Origin: an uncultured Actinomycetes bacterium
Lineage (GTDB): Bacteria > Actinomycetota > Thermoleophilia > Miltoncostaeales > Miltoncostaeaceae
Assembly (NCBI GenBank): GCA_937862675.1
Contig: CALMEC010000247.1
Span: 1-6,499 of the forward strand
Direction of reading: 5' to 3'
Length of the DNA: 6,499 bases
The notes beneath the pieces were generated by a model. It ran no database searches. It saw only the letters and a list, made by a program, of their open reading frames with translations, and had not been told where the DNA came from. The position numbers and the translations under genes are program-made. Below, in pieces: positions 1 through 6,499 of this stretch. The stretch's first letter is position 1; each line of letters starts with the position of its first letter.

Positions 1-1014
1 GTACCGTCGCGCGCCTTGCTGGAACAGGCCGATCCCGGGCTGCGGACGCAGCAGCAGTCGCTGGACGCCTGGCTGGCCACCTCCGTGCCGCCGCCGGCCG
101 TCCCCGTCGAGGTCGCCGTCGCCCGTGACGCGGTGACCGTGACCGTAGGCGAGGGGCCCATCACCCCCCGGCCCGATGCCCGGGAGGAGCTGTGGCGCGC
201 ACTGGTCGTGGGGATCCGCGACTACGTGGACAAGAACGGATTCCCCTCGGTCCTGCTCGGACTCTCCGGCGGCATCGACTCGGCGGTCGTCGCGGCCCTG
301 GCGGTGGACGCCCTGGGTGCGGACCGCGTCCGCGGGGTCGCCATGCCGTCCGTCTTCTCCAGCCCCGAGAGCCTCGGTGACGCACGGGACCTCGCCGAGA
401 ACCTGGGCATCGCCCTCGACGTCATCGCGATCGCCCCCATCGTGGAGACCCTCGAGACGGCGCTCTCGCCGGTGTTCGCCGGCCGTCCGCGGGACGCGAC
501 GGAGGAGAACCTCCAGGCGCGCGCCCGCGGCACGCTCCTCATGGGGATCTCCAACAAGTTCGGGGGACTGGTCCTGGCCACGGGCAACAAGAGCGAGATC
601 GCCGTCGGCTACAGCACCCTCTACGGCGACATGGTGGGGGGCTTCGCACCGATCCGCGACGTCTTCAAGACGACGGTCTACGACCTCGCTCGCTGGCGTA
701 ATCGCGACGGTGTGACGATCCCGGAGCACACGATCACGCGCCCGCCGTCGGCGGAGCTGAGACCGGACCAGGAGGACACGGACTCGCTTCCCCCCTACGA
801 TGTCCTGGATCCGCTCCTCCGCGCCTACGTCGAGGATGACGTTGACGTGGATCGGCTCGCGGACCAGCCGCAGTTCCGAGACATCGCACGAGCCGTCGTG
901 GGGATGGTGGACCGTGCCGAATACAAGCGCCGACAGGGGCCCATTGGAATCAAGATCACACCGCGCGCGTTCGGCAAGGATCGGCGCATGCCCATCACGA
1001 ACCGCTCTTCGTAG
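1..1014 (+). CDS. nadE: NAD+ synthetase, C-terminal synthetase domain (5' partial)
   Basis: Catalyses the last step of NAD+ biosynthesis: nicotinate adenine dinucleotide is adenylated with ATP and then amidated, in the cytoplasm. The frame is open from base 1, so the gene begins outside the window; 337 residues are visible. Seen: the N-type ATP pyrophosphatase P-loop SGGIDS at visible residues 89-94 inside LLGLSGGIDSAVVAALA; the EENLQARARGTLLMGISNK segment; GNKSE at 195-199; YSTLYGDMVGGFAPI from 204; PPSAELRPDQEDTDSLPPYD; and the C-terminal KRRQGPIGIKITPRAFGKDR ending in MPITNR. These segments are those of long, glutamine-dependent NAD synthetases, which carry an N-terminal nitrilase-like glutaminase domain. 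That domain would lie upstream and is not visible, so glutamine dependence is inferred. Visible residues 1 to about 55 look like the linker between the domains. The 3' end overlaps the likely signal-peptide start of the next gene. Confidence 0.95.
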   Translation, partial: VPSRALLEQADPGLRTQQQSLDAWLATSVPPPAVPVEVAVARDAVTVTVGEGPITPRPDAREELWRALVVGIRDYVDKNGFPSVLLGLSGGIDSAVVAALAVDALGADRVRGVAMPSVFSSPESLGDARDLAENLGIALDVIAIAPIVETLETALSPVFAGRPRDATEENLQARARGTLLMGISNKFGGLVLATGNKSEIAVGYSTLYGDMVGGFAPIRDVFKTTVYDLARWRNRDGVTIPEHTITRPPSAELRPDQEDTDSLPPYDVLDPLLRAYVEDDVDVDRLADQPQFRDIARAVVGMVDRAEYKRRQGPIGIKITPRAFGKDRRMPITNRSS

Positions 1015-2734
1015 AATCGTCGCGCTGGGCGCCCTCGGCGCTCTCGTCATGATGACGGGACCCGTCGTGGCCCAGGGGCAGGGATCGAGTCCGACGCGGA
1101 CCTCGCCCGGCCGCCTGGCCGACCCGGTGTCGCCGACCCTCATCGTCACCTTCGGCGACCGGCCCGATCGCGGTGAGGTGACACGGCGCCTCACGGGTCT
1201 GGGTCCGGTGGAGGACGTGGTCCCCGAGATCGGCATCTGGCAGGTGCGTCCCCCGGTGCCGGGAACGGCGCGCTCCCGTGCCCTGGCGCGGTCCGGCGTC
1301 ATCCGGGCGGAGTGGTCGATGGTCCGAACCACCTCCGACCTCCCGGCGCCGGGGAAGCCGGCACCCGTCCTCCCGCCCGGTGCCGTCGCATCGCCCACCG
1401 ATCCCTTCTATGCCGACCCCGCGGCACAGTGGTCGATGCACCAGGGCACCTGGAGTCCCTCGCTCACGGCCAATCCGGCGCCCACCATCGCCATCCTGGA
1501 CTCGGGCCTCGACACCACCCACGAGGAGTTCCGGCAGCCGGGCCTGATCGTTTCGCCGTACAGCGCGATCACCCGCCGCGCCGCCGCGCCGGACGTGTCG
1601 GCCACGGGACACGGCACGCATGTGGCGGGTGTCGCCGCCGCACCGGCCAACGGCATCGGCATCGTCGGCGTCAGCCCGGCCACGAGCACCTCGGCGCGGA
1701 TCATGCCGGTGCAGATCTCGAACGCGGCGGGCGAGAGCCACGACTCGGAGATGATGCAGGGAATCCGCTGGGCGGTGAACCGCGGTGCGAAGGTCATCAA
1801 CATCTCGTCGGGCGGGCCGGGATATCAACAGGCCTTCCAGGACACCGTCAACTGGGCTTACCGTCGCGGGGCGCTCATCGTCGCGTCGGTCGGAAACGAG
1901 GGCCTGGACGAGAACGAGGTCAACTTCCCCGCGGGTTACGACCACGTGATCGGCGTCGCCGCGCAGTGCGACGACACCGTCACCTCGGACTGTCCCCGGG
2001 CATATGGACGTGCCCGGTTCTCCAACTACAACTATTCGGTCGACGTGCTGGCTCCCGGCGTGGACATCCTCTCCACGGTCCCCACCCGGGTCCACACACG
2101 CGAGGTGCTCCCGGGCTACGCGTACAAGGAGGGCACGTCGATGGCGGCCCCGTACGTCACGGGGACCGTGGCCCTCATCATGGCGTCGCACCCCGGTGCG
2201 AGTCCCGCCCAGGTGACGGAGATCCTCCAGTCCACCGCGTCCCGGGGCGCCCGTGGCCTCGCGCGGACCAGTACGGACGGATGGGGCGTGGTGGATCCCG
2301 CCGCCGCGGCTCAGGCGCCCACGCCGGCCGACGACCTCGCGGAGCCCAACGACGACGTGAAGTACCTCCCGGCCAAGCAGGCCATCCGGCTGTCCGGCCG
2401 GGAGCGGCGCGTCGTCCGTGCCACCGCGGACTTCAACAACGACCAGTTCGACACCTACGGTCTCGTCATGACCAAGGGGCAGCGTGTCCGGGTCACCATC
2501 AGTGCCCCCCGAGGGCGGTTCGACCTGGGCGTCTTCCGGCCCGGCAGCCGGTCGATCTCGCCCCGTGTCGTCACACGGAGCCAGCTGAACCGGCAGCTCG
2601 TCGCGACAGTGCGGCGCACGACCCCGGGCACCCGGGCCACGGTTGTGACGGCGCCGACGTCAGGACGCTTCTTCATCTCCGTCGTCGCGCTTCAGGGAGG
2701 AGGGCCGTACACGCTGTCGGTCCAGCGCCTGTGA
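944..2734 (+). CDS. secreted subtilisin-like serine protease (S8) with C-terminal PPC-like domain
   Basis: Extracellular subtilase, 596 residues from the chosen start. Seen (numbering from TTG 944): an Arg-rich N-terminus; a hydrophobic signal core IVALGALGALVMMTGPVVA at about 25-43 with likely cleavage before QGQG; and a prodomain-like stretch about 65-125 (TLIVTFGDRPDRGEV). The catalytic triad is complete: Asp186 in IAILDSGLD, His223 in GHGTHVAGV, oxyanion Asn318 in SVGNEG, Ser399 in GTSMAAP. From about 463 (AEPNDD) to the end the sequence resembles a pre-peptidase C-terminal (PPC) beta domain. No transmembrane or sorting anchor follows, so release from the cell is inferred. Start choice: the signal core is encoded upstream of the ATG pair at 1049/1052, so those starts would remove it. 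TTG 944 has AGGGG at 935-939 but overlaps nadE by 71 bases. GTG 914 and ATG 800 are further options. The substrate cannot be told; it may be general nutrient proteolysis. Confidence 0.9.
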   Translation: MESRSHRARSARIGACPSRTALRRIVALGALGALVMMTGPVVAQGQGSSPTRTSPGRLADPVSPTLIVTFGDRPDRGEVTRRLTGLGPVEDVVPEIGIWQVRPPVPGTARSRALARSGVIRAEWSMVRTTSDLPAPGKPAPVLPPGAVASPTDPFYADPAAQWSMHQGTWSPSLTANPAPTIAILDSGLDTTHEEFRQPGLIVSPYSAITRRAAAPDVSATGHGTHVAGVAAAPANGIGIVGVSPATSTSARIMPVQISNAAGESHDSEMMQGIRWAVNRGAKVINISSGGPGYQQAFQDTVNWAYRRGALIVASVGNEGLDENEVNFPAGYDHVIGVAAQCDDTVTSDCPRAYGRARFSNYNYSVDVLAPGVDILSTVPTRVHTREVLPGYAYKEGTSMAAPYVTGTVALIMASHPGASPAQVTEILQSTASRGARGLARTSTDGWGVVDPAAAAQAPTPADDLAEPNDDVKYLPAKQAIRLSGRERRVVRATADFNNDQFDTYGLVMTKGQRVRVTISAPRGRFDLGVFRPGSRSISPRVVTRSQLNRQLVATVRRTTPGTRATVVTAPTSGRFFISVVALQGGGPYTLSVQRL

Positions 2735-3141
2735 CGCCCGCCGAGGCGACCGAGATCTGCCGGGGGATGTTCCCGGAGCTGATCGGCATCGAGTTCCTGG
2801 AGCTGGAGCACGGACGTGTGGATCTCCGGATGGAGGTCCATACCGGGCTCCTGGCGCCCAATGGGTATCTCCACGGCGGCGCGGTGACCGCGCTCGCCGA
2901 CACGGCCTGCGGATACGGCGCCGTGACCACCATCGGCGATGACACGGTCGGCTTCGCGACGATGAACCTCCAGTGCAACTTCATCGGAACCGCGCTCAGC
3001 GGCTTCGTGCACTGCGAGGCGCGGCTTGCGCACGGCGGTCGCACCACCCAGGTGTGGGACGCCACCGTCCGTCGCGACGACGGCCGGGAGATCGCGCTCT
3101 TCCGCTGCACTCAGCTGCTGCTGCAGAGCACCGCGTCCTGA
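2731..3141 (+). CDS. PaaI-family hotdog-fold acyl-CoA thioesterase
   Basis: 136-residue single hotdog-domain protein, the normal size for PaaI/YbgC-like thioesterases that hydrolyse acyl- or aryl-CoA in the cytoplasm. Seen: the central-helix signature with N44, then H48-G49-G50, followed by LADTACGYGA with Asp57. In PaaI enzymes the equivalent Asp after HGG is the proposed catalytic acid/base and the Asn/HGG segment contacts the thioester. The later strands (VGFATMNLQCNFIG, GRTTQVWDATV, ALFRCTQLLL) fit the fold. The GTG start shares bases with the protease stop codon (GTGA, 4-base overlap), which suggests translational coupling. A purine-rich AGGGAGGAGGG lies about 26 bases upstream, too far for a normal ribosome binding site. 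The frame is open far upstream but that part is a shadow of the protease. Neighbours do not indicate the acyl group; phenylacetyl-CoA specificity is not supported. Confidence 0.88.
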   Translation: MTPAEATEICRGMFPELIGIEFLELEHGRVDLRMEVHTGLLAPNGYLHGGAVTALADTACGYGAVTTIGDDTVGFATMNLQCNFIGTALSGFVHCEARLAHGGRTTQVWDATVRRDDGREIALFRCTQLLLQSTAS

Positions 3142-3150
3142 GGCCCGGGG

Positions 3151-3933
3151 TCAGGCGAAGGCCGCCCGGACCGCGTCCTGGATCCGGCGCGTGACCGGTC
3201 CGACCGATCCGTCACCGACCGGGACCCCGTCGATCTCACCCACCCCCACGACGTGCTGGACCGCGCTGGTCAGGAAAATCTCGTCGCAATGACGCCAGAG
3301 ACGGCGGGGCAGTGCGGAGAGCGACGCGTCCGCCAGTTCCAGGACGGCGGCGCGCGTCGTCCCCGGGAGGAGACCGTGCACGGGTTGCGTGACGATCGCG
3401 TCGCCGATGACGCAGAAGACGTTCGCCGTGGCCGCCTCGCCCATGTCGTCGCCGGCGTCGAGGAGGAGCGCCGTGCCGGCCCCCTGCTCCGACGCATGCC
3501 GAAGGGCCAGCCGGGGAGCGGCGTACGCGATGGTCTTGTGTTCCGCCATCCGGTTGCCGGGTGCCCACAGCCCGCGGCACGTCACGGCCGTGATCGGCGT
3601 CGAGGGCGCGGGCTCCACCGCGACGGCGTCCACCAGCAGGGTGGGGTACGGGGACGCCTGCACGGAGATGCGCCACACGCCCCCGCCGCAGCGGTCCGCG
3701 ACCTCACGCACGGCCCGCTCGACAACGGCGAGGGACGGGATGCCCCGGAACGCGAGGTCGTCGGCGGAGCGCGCGAGCCGGGCCAGGTGACGATCCAGCC
3801 ATGGCGTCCCCCCGTCCTCGGCGCGGATCGTCTCGCGCAGGCCGTCGCCGAATCGCGCACCCGGATCGTCGATGCCGAAGCGTGCGGTCGCGGGATCGAC
3901 GAAACCGTCGTTCAGCCACATCACGCGGCTCAT
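3151..3933 (-). CDS. pabC: 4-amino-4-deoxychorismate lyase (class IV PLP aminotransferase fold)
   Basis: Predicted to convert 4-amino-4-deoxychorismate to p-aminobenzoate plus pyruvate using pyridoxal phosphate, for folate synthesis. 260 residues, typical for fold-type IV PLP enzymes. Seen: RHLARL at 48-53; the PLP Schiff-base lysine K133 in EHKTIAYA; GEAATANVF with E166 and N171, the usual E-x-x-x-x-N-x-F block; and LPGTTR at 189-194, the phosphate-binding turn. These motifs are shared with branched-chain and D-amino-acid aminotransferases, so fold assignment is firm. The lyase role rests mainly on the neighbour: its ATG overlaps the pabB stop by ATGA, so the two are very probably co-transcribed and translationally coupled. 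A G-rich stretch (GGGGG) sits about 4 bases before the ATG. An in-frame ATG at residue 5 is less likely because the overlap favours 3933. The gene ends 9 bases from the convergent thioesterase gene. Confidence 0.87.
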   Translation of the reverse strand: MSRVMWLNDGFVDPATARFGIDDPGARFGDGLRETIRAEDGGTPWLDRHLARLARSADDLAFRGIPSLAVVERAVREVADRCGGGVWRISVQASPYPTLLVDAVAVEPAPSTPITAVTCRGLWAPGNRMAEHKTIAYAAPRLALRHASEQGAGTALLLDAGDDMGEAATANVFCVIGDAIVTQPVHGLLPGTTRAAVLELADASLSALPRRLWRHCDEIFLTSAVQHVVGVGEIDGVPVGDGSVGPVTRRIQDAVRAAFA

Positions 3934-5258
3934 CCGACCCCCAGGGCACGCAGGAACGGCGTCGCCTTCGCGATGGCCTCACGAAGCTCGGACCGGGGAT
4001 CCGAGTCCCAGACCACGGCGCCGCCGCACCAATAGCGGACCTCCGTGCCCGTCAGCCACGCGGTCCGTATGGCGACGCTGGCCTCGACGTCCCCAGTGGG
4101 CGTGACGGCGACGATGCTGCCGTACGCCGGCCCGCGCGACACCGGCTCCAGCTCGCGGATGACCTCCAGCGATCGCACCTTGGGCGTCCCGGTCACCGAT
4201 CCTCCCGGGAAGACCGCCCGGAGGACGTCCGTCGCGGTGGTCCCGTCGGCCAGTCGTGCCTCGACCGTGCTCACCATGTGCTCCACGTAGGGGGTCTCGA
4301 GTCGTGCGAACAGGCGCGGGACGCGCACGCCGCCGGGCACCGCCACGCGCCCGAGGTCGTTCCGGACGAGGTCGACGATCATCACGTGCTCGGACCGGTC
4401 CTTGACGGATGTGCGGAGGCGCGCCCATCCGCCGATGGGCGCGGTCCCCTTGATGGGCTCGCTCTCCGCGACCCTCGCGCGGACGCGGACGAGGAGCTCG
4501 GGCGACGCCGACACGACGGTGCCCTGGTCCAGCCGGAGGAAGGCGCGGTGCGAACTGGCTCCCGCGGCCGCCCACAGCCGTGCGGCGAATGCGAGGGCGG
4601 AGCCCTCCCACGGCGCGGTGAGCCGCTGCGTCAGATTGACCTGGTAGCAGTCGCCGCGGCGGATGAGGTCGCGGATGCACGACACCGCGGACCGGTAGTC
4701 GTCGGCGGGGAGTGAACTCTCCATCACGAGCGTCCCGTCGGCGGGTCCGGCGGGTCCGGCGGGTTGCGGGGGCGGCCAGGACGGGGCCGCCGACGCGAGG
4801 TGGCGCTCGAAGCGGTCCAGCGCATGTTCGCCGGCCGTGCTGGCGATGGTGATGTCGCCCGCGGCACTCACGACGGCGATCGTCGGGTACCGGGCGACGA
4901 ATGCCGCCGGCGGGCCCCCCGGATCGGGAGGGGCCGGCGGCAGCGCCTCGATGGTGTCGGCGATGCCGTCTCCGAGGAGGCCCATCCATCCGCCCGCGAA
5001 ATGCGTCGGATGCGACGGGTGGTGTGAGCAGGGGATGTCGAGCGCGTCCCAGACCGCGGGGCCGGACACCTCGACGCTCGGATCGGCGGCGACGATCACC
5101 GGTCCGCGCCCGGTGGGGGCCATGACGGGGTGTTCCCGGTCGACGAGAGCCGAGAGCACGGCCTCGGGGGCCGCGACGAACGGCAGCCGGCGGTGCACCA
5201 CCGCTGGGGACGAGGTCGGCATCGCGCCGAAGCATGCCGCATCGCATCGTGACAGCAC
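3930..5258 (-). CDS. pabB: aminodeoxychorismate synthase component I
   Basis: Chorismate-utilising enzyme, 442 residues from GTG 5258, predicted to aminate chorismate to 4-amino-4-deoxychorismate with ammonia from a PabA partner (p-aminobenzoate/folate pathway, cytoplasm). Seen: RGDCYQVNLTQRL at 201-213, ASPELLVRV at 251-259, PIKGTAP with Lys270, DRSEHVMIVDLVRNDLGRVA, VFPGGSVTGTPKVRSLEVI, and YWCGGAVVWDSDPRSELREA. The lysine in PIKGT forms the covalent intermediate in PabB and is replaced by Ala in anthranilate synthase TrpE, so PabB is preferred over TrpE. A Pro/Gly/Ala-rich linker at 162-175 separates the weakly conserved N-terminal part from the catalytic domain. Start: GTG 5258 lies 19 bases from the divergent ATG 5278 and has only a weak purine run (GAGAG) upstream. 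ATG 5222 (residue 13) is nearly as good and leaves a 55-base gap. No pabA is visible, and a fused amidotransferase domain is absent. Confidence 0.93.
   Translation of the reverse strand: MLSRCDAACFGAMPTSSPAVVHRRLPFVAAPEAVLSALVDREHPVMAPTGRGPVIVAADPSVEVSGPAVWDALDIPCSHHPSHPTHFAGGWMGLLGDGIADTIEALPPAPPDPGGPPAAFVARYPTIAVVSAAGDITIASTAGEHALDRFERHLASAAPSWPPPQPAGPAGPADGTLVMESSLPADDYRSAVSCIRDLIRRGDCYQVNLTQRLTAPWEGSALAFAARLWAAAGASSHRAFLRLDQGTVVSASPELLVRVRARVAESEPIKGTAPIGGWARLRTSVKDRSEHVMIVDLVRNDLGRVAVPGGVRVPRLFARLETPYVEHMVSTVEARLADGTTATDVLRAVFPGGSVTGTPKVRSLEVIRELEPVSRGPAYGSIVAVTPTGDVEASVAIRTAWLTGTEVRYWCGGAVVWDSDPRSELREAIAKATPFLRALGVG
4739..4765. repeat. three tandem 9-bp units inside pabB
   Basis: The unit cggcgggtc occurs three times in a row, the last copy with one mismatch at its final base. 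It is in frame with pabB on the minus strand and encodes a G-P-A repeat in the Pro/Gly/Ala linker between the N-terminal part and the chorismate-binding domain. Loss or gain of a unit would change the linker by three residues without a frameshift. Confidence 0.7.
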
Positions 5259-5265
5259 ACTCTCG

Positions 5266-5271
5266 TATGCT
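5266..5271 (+). promoter_or_regulatory. -10-like box for a leaderless YCII-gene transcript
   Basis: TATGCT matches the TATAAT consensus at four of six positions and lies exactly at -12 to -7 relative to the A of ATG 5278. A transcript from it would begin on the start codon, a common arrangement in Actinomycetota. No good -35 hexamer is seen at 16-18 bases upstream (the region reads tcgcatc). There is no Shine-Dalgarno-like purine run directly before ATG 5278, which fits leaderless initiation. This is an inference from position and match only. Confidence 0.4.
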
Positions 5272-5277
5272 CTTCAG

Positions 5278-5561
5278 ATGGACGCTGGTACATACAGGCT
5301 TCTCCACTACGACTACGTGCCGGACATCGTCGAACGGCGCGACCCCTTCCGGCCGGGGCACCTGGCCGCGATCGAGGAGGCTGTGGCCGACGGGCGCATG
5401 GTGGCCGCGGGTGCGGTCGGCGTGCCGCCCTCAGGAGGCATGCTCGTATTCTCCGATGTCGGCGACGAGGCCATCCGCGCCTACGCCGAGGCGGATCCCT
5501 ACGTCGTGGCCGGACTCGTGACCGCCTGGCGCATCGAGCCCTGGACCGTGGTGGCGGCGCG

Positions 5562-5565
<4 letters not shown>
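5278..5565 (+). CDS. YCII-domain (YciI-like) protein
   Basis: 95-residue protein of the YCII-related family, small alpha/beta ferredoxin-like dimers with a conserved His/Asp pair whose biochemical role is mostly unknown. Seen: the first beta strand YRLLHYDYVPD with H10 and D12; RRDPFRPGHLAAIEEA with H28 in the usual R-P-x-H-L position; DGRMVAAGAVG; a strand GMLVFSD; and the characteristic C-terminal block EADPYVVAGLVTAWRIEPW. The length equals a complete single-domain member. ATG 5278 is chosen because homology begins immediately after it, and the frame upstream is a shadow of pabB. Its stop codon overlaps the next gene's ATG (ATGA at 5562-5565), implying an operon and coupled translation with the AcuC-like gene. 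No specific function can be given. Confidence 0.87.

Positions 5566-6499
<934 letters not shown>

Noticed and set aside
995..2191. A 398-codon open frame on the minus strand opposite the protease.
   Set aside because: It is a low-complexity Arg/Gly/His-rich translation typical of antisense frames in high-GC genes and lies over a subtilase with an intact catalytic triad.
1312..2730. A long open frame in phase with and upstream of the thioesterase, which could suggest an N-terminal extension or fusion.
   Set aside because: This part is an out-of-frame shadow of the protease, rich in Arg/Gly/Pro; recognisable hotdog homology begins only after GTG 2731.
3137..3155. A rho-independent bidirectional terminator at the convergent gene ends.
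   Set aside because: The inverted repeat has only five perfect stem pairs and no U-tract on either strand.
3253..4715. Overlapping plus-strand frames (about 260 and 304 codons) opposite pabC and pabB.
   Set aside because: Their translations are compositionally biased shadows, while the minus strand carries full-length motif-bearing PabC and PabB.
3930..5258. Anthranilate synthase TrpE or another chorismate-binding enzyme instead of PabB.
   Set aside because: The PIKGT lysine (TrpE has PIAGT) and the adjoining class IV PLP lyase gene favour PabB.

Overview
The window is GC-rich (about 70% by eye) with strong G/C preference at third codon positions. It has short or overlapping gene junctions (GTGA, ATGA), GTG and possible TTG starts, and a promoter-like box placed for a leaderless transcript. 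Together these suggest a high-GC Gram-positive bacterium (Actinomycetota), probably as a short contig. I cannot fix the class or genus from the sequence alone. There is no RNA gene, insertion sequence, CRISPR array or non-coding stretch over 300 bases; nearly every base is coding.

Layout. Three genes lie on the + strand on the left: the 3' part of a glutamine-dependent type NAD+ synthetase (nadE, open at the left edge), a secreted subtilisin-type serine protease with a C-terminal PPC-like domain whose signal peptide is encoded across the end of nadE, and a PaaI-type hotdog thioesterase that starts inside the protease stop codon. They converge, with a 9-base gap, on a minus-strand pair: pabB (aminodeoxychorismate synthase component I, with the diagnostic PIKGT lysine) followed by pabC (aminodeoxychorismate lyase), joined by an ATGA overlap. 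That pair makes p-aminobenzoate for folate from chorismate; the amidotransferase subunit PabA is not in view. Diverging from pabB across a very small gap (19 or 55 bases, depending on the pabB start) are a YCII-domain protein and, overlapping its stop codon by ATGA, an AcuC-type histone-deacetylase-fold gene.

The main anomaly is at the right end. The AcuC-like reading frame is normal up to residue 159, at the conserved GFCIYNDPAVAI segment. It then continues without a frame break into the C-terminal half of an unrelated enzyme, a DHPS-fold methyltetrahydrofolate:corrinoid methyltransferase. The switch falls at about 6030-6042, where both families carry a similar V-A-I stretch. Codon use is more relaxed after the switch. 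The deacetylase half lacks the zinc-binding residues that should follow, and the methyltransferase half lacks the first part of its barrel. I read this as a microhomology-mediated join, most likely an assembly or library chimera and less likely a real recombination, rather than a new bifunctional enzyme. Everything left of about 6030 looks coherent and ordinary.
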